Origin: a candidate division GN15 bacterium
GTDB taxonomy: Bacteria; Zixibacteria; MSB-5A5; GN15; FEB-12
Direction: 5' to 3'
NCBI GenBank assembly: GCA_014729205.1
Contig: WJKG01000365.1
Location: 1 to 17,264 of the forward strand
Length of the DNA stretch: 17,264 nucleotides
Shown: positions 1 to 6,221 of the stretch, piece after piece
Numbering within the stretch: the first letter of the stretch is position 1
Layout of the letters: every line of letters starts with the position of its first letter
Notes under the pieces: model-generated
Seen by the model: the letters and a program-made list of their open reading frames with translations, nothing else
What the model was told of the DNA's origin: nothing
Database searches by the model: none
Translations under genes and position numbers: made by a program

Positions 1-256
1 AGTAGTCCAGCATCACCGACCCTATAAACGCCAGAATCAAGGCGGGGATGGCTACATACTTCAGCGTGGAAAAAGCCACCTTGCTAAGCTTGGCAACGAC
101 CAGCAGCACGATTGATGCCAGCAGCAGATAGGCAGCAATCAGACCCGTCTCGCCGAAATTGATGATGATCCACTCCCGAGCCGGCTCCAGAAAGCCGACA
201 TACTCGTCCGCCCGGGCAGTGGCCTTGTGGGCCAGCTGTTTAGCCTGCGTCGTCAT
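1..256 (-). CDS. Partial small membrane protein, C-terminus beyond left edge
   Basis: Reading leftward from an ATG at 256, an open frame runs off the window edge with 85 complete codons. After a charged N-terminus (starts MTTQAKQLAHKA) there are two hydrophobic stretches, roughly residues 39-58 and 66-83, so this is an integral membrane protein with at least two helices. I do not recognise the family. The start lies 7 bases after the stop of the upstream 76-aa gene on the same strand. No good Shine-Dalgarno site is visible, so translation is probably coupled to that gene. The C-terminus and true length cannot be judged. Confidence 0.6.
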   Translation of the reverse strand, partial: MTTQAKQLAHKATARADEYVGFLEPAREWIIINFGETGLIAAYLLLASIVLLVVAKLSKVAFSTLKYVAIPALILAFIGSVMLDY

Positions 257-263
257 GGCTGTC

Positions 264-494
264 TCAGTAGGCATCCTCGGTCTCTTCCAGTGGCTCGATT
301 GTCAGGGAGGATTCTCCGACCCGGATAAGGCCCTCCATTCGCTGGGTGAGGAAGTTCTTGGAGGTTATCCAGTTGTGAGAGAGCTCCAGGATCTGTTGCT
401 GATCCAGATTCTCCTCCCAGTCCAGCGTCACCTGGTCGACAGACTTGTCATCTACCACCAGATCTTCCATAGTCAGCACGAATTTGACTCTCAT
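264..494 (-). CDS. Small 76-aa hypothetical protein
   Basis: A short acidic protein (begins MRVKFVLTMEDL, ends EPLEETEDAY) with no signal peptide or membrane segment, so probably cytoplasmic. I do not recognise the family. The frame stays open upstream to 707, but that extension crosses hairpins and a terminator-like region and has low-complexity composition, so I chose the internal ATG at 494, where the sequence becomes protein-like. A GTG two codons earlier is an alternative; neither has a strong ribosome binding site. It is followed after 7 bases by the partial membrane protein, and the two probably form one transcription unit. Function unknown. Confidence 0.5.
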   Translation of the reverse strand: MRVKFVLTMEDLVVDDKSVDQVTLDWEENLDQQQILELSHNWITSKNFLTQRMEGLIRVGESSLTIEPLEETEDAY

Positions 495-705
495 AATCAC
501 TTGTCCGGCTTGAGTTGAGGTTTCAATGCTGTCTATGGCTTTTGCAAGGTGAGTGCCGCCCTGTCGAAGGGGCCCTGATGGCGTATGTATGTTGCGGAAA
601 GACAATATGTTAGGTAGAGAAATGTGCACATTCAGAGCACGCCGGAAAGCCTTTCCATCGCAGTTTTTCAATCGATCTGTGGGGAGCAGCCCACAGTCTG
701 TGGGC

Positions 706-743
706 AAAAGAATACCCCGGAAGCCTGAGTTTGGCCTCCGGGG
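706..743 (-). terminator. Leftward intrinsic terminator closing the candidate ncRNA
   Basis: On the minus strand an 11-bp stem (arms 733-743 and 715-725, one mismatch, CCCCGGAGGCC-type) with a 7-nt loop is followed by TATTCTTTT. This is the usual layout of a Rho-independent terminator. It sits about 500 nt downstream of the leftward promoter at 1217-1245, with no convincing coding frame between them. Confidence 0.65.
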
Positions 744-1210
744 GAGTTCGTATTACGGATTGCGACAAGCAATCACAGGTAGCCCTGTTGCTATCAATCC
801 CTTCCCCAATCCCTCCCAGATCCGGCATGATAGGTTAGAGCGTGTGCCGGACTGATGTTGACAGGAACGTTATGATGGGTCAGTCCATGACCCGGGAAGG
901 TGGACATTGGGGCAGCGAATCCTGCGCATGGACGGAATCCGGCCTGTCAGGATAGCACAACAGGTCCCCTGTTTGGTCCCTGACCGTCAGGTCTCATCGC
1001 TGTCCATGCCCGATGTACCCGACGGCGTTCTTACTCCATGTGTGCTTCCTCCTCTCTTTGATGGTTCTCAGATGAGGCGGTGAAAGGCACCAGAAAGGAG
1101 AGGGGAATACCTGCTATTATGGTCTTGGGCGATGTTCGTCTGGTGAGGATTGAAATGGATGCAAGTGCTTTGGATGCCCGTTTGAATCCGAGTAGTGGCG
1201 GTGACTACTC
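706..1210 (-). ncRNA. Candidate ~500-nt structured non-coding RNA
   Basis: This unit is inferred from a consensus leftward promoter at 1217-1245 and a leftward intrinsic terminator at 706-743, with no plausible protein gene between. The RNA would begin with a perfect 7-bp hairpin at its 5' end (GAGTAGT/ACTACTC, 1190-1210). Others follow: 877-893 (GGGTCA/TGACCC), 849-855 with 880-886 (alternative to the previous one), 822-827 with 845-850 (CCGGCA/TGCCGG) and 758-774 (GATTGC/GCAATC). I looked for tmRNA, RNase P RNA, SRP RNA and 6S RNA signatures and found none. It could instead be a long attenuated leader of the 76-aa gene at 264-494. Size and promoter are read from sequence; the RNA identity is inference. 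Confidence 0.45.
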
Positions 1211-1212
1211 AT

Positions 1213-1221
1213 TGATATAAT
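1213..1221 (+). promoter_or_regulatory. lepB: Extended -10 promoter for the lepB operon
   Basis: TGATATAAT gives a TGn extension plus a perfect TATAAT (1216-1221). The -35 position 17 bases upstream (1193-1198, TAGTGG) is poor, as is typical of extended -10 promoters. Transcription would start near 1228, giving a leader of about 225 nt before lepB that contains a perfect 6-bp hairpin TGAGCC/GGCTCA (about 1263-1286). The box overlaps the -10 of the leftward promoter. Confidence 0.45.
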
Positions 1222-1245
1222 ACCATTGCGGGTCCATTATGTCAA
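1217..1245 (-). promoter_or_regulatory. Consensus sigma70-type leftward promoter
   Basis: On the minus strand TTGACA (1240-1245) is separated by exactly 17 bases from TATTAT (1217-1222), predicting a transcription start near 1210. That is the first base of the 7-bp hairpin at 1190-1210. This is one of the two best promoter matches in the window. Its -10 box overlaps the rightward extended -10 at 1213-1221. Confidence 0.7.
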
Positions 1246-1452
1246 GGGATATCAGACCCTACTGAGCCCCCGCACCACCAGGCTCACTATCTGCAATATC
1301 CGCTGGAACACACTGGTTGGCCGGGCTATGTCGGCTAAATGGTTGTCATCTGGTGGCTTGAGGGTCGGTCACGATTCATGACACGGCCTATCTATCCCTG
1401 ATTCAGCCTGATGCCTAAAGCGAAGGATACCTGCAACCGATAACCTATACGT

Positions 1453-2181
1453 ATGGACCAGGATTTCCTTATACAGGACCACAAGAAGGCTGAGACCAAC
1501 CGGCGTGTCGATCAGCTCCGGCGGACCGGGCCAATCAAACCCCTCTGGCGCGAATACTTGGAAACAGCCCTTATCGCACTTGTCGCAGCGATACTGCTAC
1601 GCATATTCGTTGTCAGTGCCTACCGCGTGAGTTCGACCTCCATGGAGAATTCGCTCTTCGAGGGTGACTATATCTTCGTCAATCAGATGGCTTATGACTA
1701 CGGTGGCGACCCGCAAGTCGGCGATGTCGTCGTCTTTGGCTACCCCAACAATCCCGACAGGGACTTCATCAAGCGCATTGTAGCCGGGCCGGGATCAATC
1801 GTTGAAATCGCCGATAAGGTCGTCTACATCGATGATATGCCGACCGCCATCTATCCAACTACCAAGTCCACCGATAATCGGATCCTGTCTGCTGACCTGT
1901 CTCTTCGAGACAATTTCGGTCCCTACGAGGTGCCCGCGGACCAGTATTTCGTCCTGGGAGACAACCGCGACAACAGTAAGGACAGCCGGTTCTTTGGAGG
2001 TGTCAGCCGTGACCTGATCAAGGGCAAGGCGCTCTTCGTCTACTTCTCCTGGGCACCGACCGAGGACACCCCCGGCTGGGAATTCCCCTGGATCCACAAC
2101 GCCGTCCAGTGGGGTTTCCACTATGTCTGGAATTTCCCTTCGCAAGTTCGTTGGAACAGGATAGGTCATCCCATATCTTAG
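1453..2181 (+). CDS. lepB: Signal peptidase I
   Basis: Type I leader peptidase of the inner membrane, which removes signal peptides from exported proteins; the secreted proteins encoded further right are plausible substrates. The 242-aa protein has one N-terminal membrane anchor (about residues 37-55) followed by the S26 domain. The nucleophile is Ser63 in SSTSMENSLFEGD. The general-base Lys107 lies in FIKRIVAGPGS, and the conserved late box GDNRDNSKDSRFFG is at 169-182. Where many family members have Pro three residues after the catalytic Ser, this one has Asn66. The size fits a compact single-anchor enzyme. The ATG at 1453 has no clear Shine-Dalgarno site (GAAGGA lies about 27 bases upstream), so the start is less certain than the identity. 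First gene of a five-gene operon. Confidence 0.93.
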   Translation: MDQDFLIQDHKKAETNRRVDQLRRTGPIKPLWREYLETALIALVAAILLRIFVVSAYRVSSTSMENSLFEGDYIFVNQMAYDYGGDPQVGDVVVFGYPNNPDRDFIKRIVAGPGSIVEIADKVVYIDDMPTAIYPTTKSTDNRILSADLSLRDNFGPYEVPADQYFVLGDNRDNSKDSRFFGGVSRDLIKGKALFVYFSWAPTEDTPGWEFPWIHNAVQWGFHYVWNFPSQVRWNRIGHPIS

Positions 2182-2184
2182 GGT

Positions 2185-3324
2185 ATGGCGTTTGGCATCT
2201 ACCTGCATTACCCCTTCTGCACTAATCTCTGCAGCTACTGCGATTTCTACAAGGAACGTTTCTCTGTTGAGCTCGAACGGGACTATTTTGCCACGTTGCT
2301 GCAGGAGACGGAGCTGTTCCTCTCCGAACAGTTGCCCCAGCGACGTCAGGTTCAAAGCATCTATGTCGGTGGAGGAACGCCCTCATTGGCCAATATCGAG
2401 TTCCTCGAGCACTGGCTGACCCTTATCAAGCGCCATCTCAATCTGGCACCGGATCTGGAATTCTCCTTTGAATGCAACCCGGAATCCGTCTCCGGCGAGA
2501 AACTGAGCCAGCTGCAGAACCTCTCAATGAACCGCCCCGTTTTCGGTGTCCAGTCATTCAACCGAAAGCAACTCGCGCTGCTGGCCCGCAATCACAATCC
2601 TCATCATACCTATCAGGCGGTCTATCTGGCCAATGTGCTCGGATTCACGAATTTCGGTTGTGACCTCATCTTCGGCCTCCCTGGACAGAATTCCGATGAT
2701 CTCGCCCGGGATATGGACCAACTACTCGATCTGGAGCCGCCCCATATATCGTTCTATCAACTGACAATTGAACCGGGTACGCCCCTGGCAGACAAGGTAA
2801 ACAAGGGTAAGCTGCGCCTGCCCGAAGATGAGCTGATGCTGGCGCTGTATCGAGGCGGCGCCGAACGACTCGCCGAGGCTGGTTACTACCGGTATGAAGT
2901 ATCTTCATTCGCCAAACCAGGCTTCGAATGTCGCCACAACCAGAATTACTGGGAGGGCGGCGACTACCTGGGGTTCGGGCCGGCCGCTCACTCCTTCATT
3001 GGCGGCAAGCGGCTGTACAATGTCTCCAACCTCGACGAGTGGAGCGAGTCCATCAAACGCGGCCAGCTTGCACTCCGAGTCGACACCTCCGGTGAAGACC
3101 AGCGAATGACCGAGGCGATCATGCTCGGTCTGCGAACCAGCAAGGGGATCAGCAGGGCCGTGTTCTCAGAACGATTTGGGCGAACACTCGAGGAGCGCCT
3201 GAACACCGAGCAGTACAATCTGCTGGTCGAGTCCGGCCACGTGATTCCCGATCGTGGCCATGTGCGCCTGTCCGATGACGGCCTGTTGGTTGCCGACGAA
3301 ATCACCCGCCGGTTGCTTCGCTGA
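2185..3324 (+). CDS. hemW: HemW-type radical SAM protein (heme chaperone family)
   Basis: Radical S-adenosylmethionine protein of the coproporphyrinogen III oxidase-like group; HemW members bind heme and deliver it to respiratory proteins rather than oxidising coproporphyrinogen. The iron-sulfur cluster motif is C12-x3-C16-x2-C19 in FCTNLCSYCDF, with Phe where true HemN enzymes carry an extra Cys, which favours HemW. Further family marks are VGGGTPS (61-67), FECNPES, VQSFNRKQL, CDLIFGLPGQ, SFYQLTIEPGTPL and the C-terminal HNQNYWEGGDYLGFGPAAHS block. The length of 379 aa is normal. The start lies 3 bases after the lepB stop, so translation is probably coupled. HemN cannot be fully excluded from sequence alone but is unlikely. 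Confidence 0.9.
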   Translation: MAFGIYLHYPFCTNLCSYCDFYKERFSVELERDYFATLLQETELFLSEQLPQRRQVQSIYVGGGTPSLANIEFLEHWLTLIKRHLNLAPDLEFSFECNPESVSGEKLSQLQNLSMNRPVFGVQSFNRKQLALLARNHNPHHTYQAVYLANVLGFTNFGCDLIFGLPGQNSDDLARDMDQLLDLEPPHISFYQLTIEPGTPLADKVNKGKLRLPEDELMLALYRGGAERLAEAGYYRYEVSSFAKPGFECRHNQNYWEGGDYLGFGPAAHSFIGGKRLYNVSNLDEWSESIKRGQLALRVDTSGEDQRMTEAIMLGLRTSKGISRAVFSERFGRTLEERLNTEQYNLLVESGHVIPDRGHVRLSDDGLLVADEITRRLLR

Positions 3325-3376
3325 TCGAACACAGGAAGTGGTTGGCGCGATTGATCGGTTCACCTATATTGCCCCC

Positions 3377-3853
3377 ATGATTTCCGAGCGCTACGACGAC
3401 TATATGCACATGGCCCTGCAGGAAGCCCTGCTCGCCTATGAAGAACAAGAGGTACCGGTGGGGGCAGTTGTCATATTCGATGGTCGCGTCATTGGACGCG
3501 GGCACAACCAGACCGTCCAACTCAAAGATGCTTCAGCTCACGCCGAGATGATTGCCCTGTCGGCCGCCTACAACTACTTCGATGATTGGCGACTCCAGGA
3601 ATGCACCCTCGTGTGCACCTTGGAACCGTGCCCGATGTGTGCCGGGGCGGCCATGCTGTCCCGGATTCAGCGTATCGTCTATGGTGCGCCCGATCCGAAG
3701 TTCGGCGCCTGCGGATCGATTGTCGATATCCCCTCGGAGACACGCTTCAACCACCAAATCGAAGTCGTCCCCGGCATTCTTGGTGAGCAAGTGGCTGCGC
3801 TCATGCGCCAGTTCTTCCAACAAGTACGTTCTCGCAAGCAGGAGCCAAGCTGA
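3377..3853 (+). CDS. tadA: tRNA-specific adenosine deaminase
   Basis: Zinc-dependent cytidine/adenosine deaminase-fold enzyme; TadA converts the wobble adenosine 34 of tRNA-Arg(ACG) to inosine. The 158-aa protein shows VPVGAVVI (27-33), the HAE motif with zinc ligand His55 and proton-shuttle Glu57, and PCPMC with zinc ligands Cys85 and Cys88. It also has the typical VYGAPDPKFGACGS segment that separates TadA from other deaminases. The frame stays open upstream to 3254 inside hemW, but the family begins just before the SERYDDYMHMALQEA helix, so I chose ATG 3377. No strong ribosome binding site is seen there. It starts 52 bases after hemW, and its TGA stop shares one base with the next ATG. Confidence 0.92.
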   Translation: MISERYDDYMHMALQEALLAYEEQEVPVGAVVIFDGRVIGRGHNQTVQLKDASAHAEMIALSAAYNYFDDWRLQECTLVCTLEPCPMCAGAAMLSRIQRIVYGAPDPKFGACGSIVDIPSETRFNHQIEVVPGILGEQVAALMRQFFQQVRSRKQEPS

Positions 3854-4323
3854 TGGCTGATCCCGTTCTCGCCGAGAAGGAGATGCACAAGCTTCGGCTG
3901 GTGGCGTGGATTCTCCTGGTGGCCAGCCCGGTGCTGTATTTGATCGTAGGGGGATCCGTGGCGCTCTCGAACACCCAACTGGTCGACATGCCCGGACAAG
4001 AGCAGAAGGTGATGGTGTGGGTCCTGCTGCTTGTGGGAGCCTTGTCGCCAGCTGTGCTCCCGGCCGTAGAACGGTTCCAGCGCAAGTTGATACGGCTTGA
4101 CGGTCGCCCCGGTACCGATGCCGCCAGGCTGTTTACGACCATCGGTATCACGCGACAGGCGTTTGTGGAGGCAGTTTACATATATGGGTTGGTGGTGCTC
4201 TTGATAACAGGAGATTTCTCCCGTATGTTATGGTTCTATCCCATTGGAGCTATCTGGACGTTGGTCTACTGGCCTCGCCGGAGTGCCCAGCAGTCGTTCA
4301 TCCGAGCGGTGGAGGAAGAATGA
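3853..4323 (+). CDS. Four-helix membrane protein, unknown function
   Basis: A 156-aa integral membrane protein whose start overlaps the tadA stop by one base (TGATG), so it is translationally coupled. Hydrophobic segments lie at about residues 14-36, 51-70, 100-117 and 122-139, followed by a basic and polar tail (WPRRSAQQSFIRAVEEE). I do not recognise a named family. The layout and the motif YG.V..L.TG.F in the third helix, followed by a final helix ending in a PRR/PRH motif, match the next gene, so the two appear to be diverged tandem duplicates. Its place in the lepB-hemW-tadA operon suggests co-expression with envelope housekeeping genes. No function can be assigned. Confidence 0.8.
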   Translation: MADPVLAEKEMHKLRLVAWILLVASPVLYLIVGGSVALSNTQLVDMPGQEQKVMVWVLLLVGALSPAVLPAVERFQRKLIRLDGRPGTDAARLFTTIGITRQAFVEAVYIYGLVVLLITGDFSRMLWFYPIGAIWTLVYWPRRSAQQSFIRAVEEE

Positions 4324-4832
4324 ATCAGCAATCTCGGCCAGAATTGAATATGGTCTCGATAATGGTCAAGCCGCTGTATTTCGGAATAGTGATCAACATT
4401 CTCATCCCGGGCGCTTTGTTGCTTGTGTGCTACTACATCAACAACAGCTACTCTGTCGCCAACCAGCTCGGCGACATGGCCAATACCGTCTTCTACTTGT
4501 TTGTGGCTCTGGCACTTGGCCAGGCTGCACTGGCACTGCGAATGCGGCACAAGAAGTACAAGGAGCCGATGATTAGAAACGAGGTCAGCTATCATGAAGA
4601 CCTCACGTCGGGAATGATGGCTGCCCTCCGTCCGGTCTTTGTCATCATTGCCGCCATTAGCCTGTATGGTATTGTCTATTTTCTACTTACCGGTCGATTC
4701 ACCGCAGCGGTGGTGTTTGTTTTCGGGTCGTTTCTGATCTTCCAGTTCGTTCGTCCTCGCCACGGCCAGGTCAAACGGCTGGTTGCCACGCAGGATCGAC
4801 TCGTGCAGGAGGGTAAGTTCTTGCAGGACTAG
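4320..4832 (+). CDS. Four-helix membrane protein, paralogue-like to upstream gene
   Basis: A 170-aa protein with four hydrophobic segments (about residues 19-40, 52-73, 104-122 and 127-144). I chose the ATG at 4320 because it overlaps the previous stop in the ATGA arrangement and has GGAGG four bases upstream; the longer open frame from 4230 lies inside the previous gene. The third segment reads LYGIVYFLLTGRF, parallel to IYGLVVLLITGDF in the upstream protein. The fourth ends in VRPRHGQ, parallel to YWPRRSAQ. Family unknown; it may form a heteromeric membrane complex with its neighbour, which is inference. It is the last gene of the operon and is followed by a hairpin. Confidence 0.8.
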   Translation: MNQQSRPELNMVSIMVKPLYFGIVINILIPGALLLVCYYINNSYSVANQLGDMANTVFYLFVALALGQAALALRMRHKKYKEPMIRNEVSYHEDLTSGMMAALRPVFVIIAAISLYGIVYFLLTGRFTAAVVFVFGSFLIFQFVRPRHGQVKRLVATQDRLVQEGKFLQD

Positions 4833-4834
4833 TT

Positions 4835-4863
4835 CTGCCGATTTAAGGGCTTTACATCGGCAG
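4835..4863 (+). terminator. Stem-loop after the lepB operon
   Basis: A perfect 8-bp stem CTGCCGAT/ATCGGCAG with a 13-nt loop starts two bases after the last stop codon of the operon. There is no T-run after it, so it may be a 3'-end stabiliser or a weak terminator rather than a classical one. Confidence 0.45.
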
Positions 4864-5030
4864 CCGAATGTATAGATTAACGGATTCAGGCCACGAGAGC
4901 CGAGAGGCATCTGGTTGCTTGCATTGGTATTGCGAATAGTCAACCAAACGGTTGTCCGCAACTACATACTGCTGTCACCGAAAGCGCGCTGATGAGATGT
5001 GTGTGACGGTAGCGACATAACGACCGATGC

Positions 5031-5118
<88 letters not shown>

Positions 5119-5430
5119 TATTCCCATGTGGAACATGCAACCTCACTTGAGGATCTTCGTCTCACACACTCATTTGCCTATGCCCGCTTGACCGCTACTG
5201 AACTGCTCACCAACTCAATGGCTTCCGAACACTTACATCGCTTACCAACGCCACTGTGTCGCCGGACGAGTCCTTCACACTGCAAGCTATATAATAGTGT
5301 CCTGGTTCACCCACGTTTTTCGCGACAAACCGGTCCATGATTGATTGGGATCATTTACCAGCCAACGCAATTCATTGATATCAATGTCCACTCTTGTCCC
5401 GTTAAATACTCATAAGCCACAAAAAGGGTC
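5119..5430. other. Intergenic, nothing identified
   Basis: About 310 bases between the tRNA and the promoter at 5431. A frame open from 4999 to 5340 (+) simply runs through the tRNA and is not a gene. A TATAAT at 5290-5295 has no matching -35 on either strand. I see no terminator, repeat or RNA gene here. Confidence 0.6.
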
Positions 5431-5459
5431 TTGACTTCCGGTGCGGAACAATGTATACT
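5431..5459 (+). promoter_or_regulatory. Consensus sigma70-type promoter
   Basis: TTGACT (5431-5436), a spacer of exactly 17 bases and TATACT (5454-5459), with an A-run (AAAAAGGG) just upstream. The predicted start is near 5466, about 756 nt ahead of the large secreted-protein gene. It is probably the promoter for that gene and its structured leader, or for a separate RNA lying between them. Confidence 0.7.
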
Positions 5460-5465
5460 TCTGCT

Positions 5466-6221
5466 GACATGGGGTCCATCATCCTCTGAGGACTGAGCAT
5501 TTATTCAGAGGGACGTATAGGGAAGCATACGAAGAATCATCGCGTGTGAAGGATTTCACGCACTTGGACCAATCTGTTATCGTCGCAGGGAAATAACAGT
5601 TGGAGCACAAGACCACGCGAAAGTGATGACGTAGGAGCAGTACATACGTAGCTTCTGGGATGTTGGGCCTTATGGAGCAGGGACTCTCAGGATCATACCC
5701 GAACCGATCTTATCGCAGGTCTCCATTATCGCCCACCCATTCACACATACATGTGTTTACTTGTGAACTATGACACGAATGCGACACAGACAATGGGAAG
5801 GGAGGTGATACCAACGGTGTCAACCGCCACGGCGCGGTACGGCCCCGGACCGCTAAAACTACTCCTCGCATACGTTTAGGACGAACTTCCAGGCGTGCGA
5901 TAAGTGCGCCAAACAGAAGGTAAGGCCGCAGAAAGACGCCGGCTTTCTATCAAGATTTTGAGGCGCGTGGGCGAGGTGGCCCTGGACAGAAGTTTCGCGA
6001 CGACGTCCAAGAACCGCCCCGCCGCACACACTTTCAATATACTCATCCTGGTTTATGGAACCAACCGAAATCTTGAAGTGCCATAGTGTCTGCTGCGAAG
6101 CCTAAGTCTGCGAAGGACAGGGTCACGCATGGGATGACCTGTCTTTGGAAGCACACTTGCGCTTCCCTGCACGAGGGAGGCCAAGGGGAAAACACGTTTC
6201 ATTAAACTAAGGATGAGAATC
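5466..6221 (+). ncRNA. Long structured 5' leader or independent RNA
   Basis: Roughly 750 nt between a strong promoter and the start of the 1645-aa gene with no convincing protein gene. It is rich in perfect short hairpins: 5483-5511 (CCTCTGA/TCAGAGG), 5514-5531 (CGTAT/ATACG), 5542-5561 (GCGTG/CACGC), 5574-5599 (CTGTTAT/ATAACAG), 5629-5649, 5672-5726 enclosing 5705-5715, 5740-5767 (TTCACA/TGTGAA), 5834-5853, 5866-5900, 5930-5948 (AGAAAG/CTTTCT), 6116-6143 (9 bp with one bulge) and 6147-6166 (GGAAGC/GCTTCC). No known riboswitch class was recognised. It may act as a regulatory or stabilising leader. No intrinsic terminator with a clear T-run separates it from the gene, so I favour a leader over a free RNA. 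Confidence 0.4.
5817..5879 (+). CDS. Candidate 20-codon leader peptide
   Basis: A GTG at 5817 begins a 20-codon frame (MSTATARYGPGPLKLLLAYV) ending at TAG 5877-5879. Ahead of it, GGGAGGTGAT (5800-5809) is an almost full match to the 16S anti-Shine-Dalgarno complement, 11 bases from the GTG. The frame overlaps the hairpins at 5834-5853 and 5853-5879. Two CTA leucine codons and one TCA serine codon occur here, codons the downstream gene almost entirely avoids over most of its length. A translated leader controlling the structured RNA is possible. The short length means chance cannot be excluded. Confidence 0.25.
   Translation: MSTATARYGPGPLKLLLAYV

Larger units (their letters stand above)
495..1452. 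other. Intergenic region of ~950 bases
   Basis: No convincing protein gene on either strand. It holds the divergent promoter pair near 1213-1245, the candidate leftward structured RNA (706-1210) and its terminator. It also holds a second hairpin group at 677-704 with three mutually complementary 7-base arms. The short frames seen at 553-855 (+) and 610-828 (-) overlap each other and the terminator and show no ribosome binding site or recognisable protein. Confidence 0.7.

Noticed and set aside
264..707. Longer 147-codon version of the small leftward gene
   Set aside because: The extension runs through hairpins and lies directly against the terminator; protein-like composition begins only near the ATG at 494.
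706..1210. Known housekeeping RNAs (tmRNA, RNase P RNA, SRP RNA, 6S RNA) as identity of the leftward RNA
   Set aside because: No tRNA-like ends or tag frame, no GAGGAAAGTCC-type RNase P core, no SRP Alu or GGAAGCAGC loop, and no single long bulged 6S hairpin were seen.
3254..3376. Upstream extension of tadA inside hemW
   Set aside because: The extra 41 residues are Cys-rich and unlike TadA, and they overlap the well-conserved end of hemW.
5680..5726. Faint resemblance to a TPP riboswitch (ACCCGAACCGATCT...)
   Set aside because: The essential CTGAGA element and the second helix are missing, and no thiamine gene follows. The likeness is limited to one short stretch.
5904..6086. A 60-codon GTG frame in the long leader
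   Set aside because: No ribosome binding site, basic low-information composition, and it overlaps leader hairpins.
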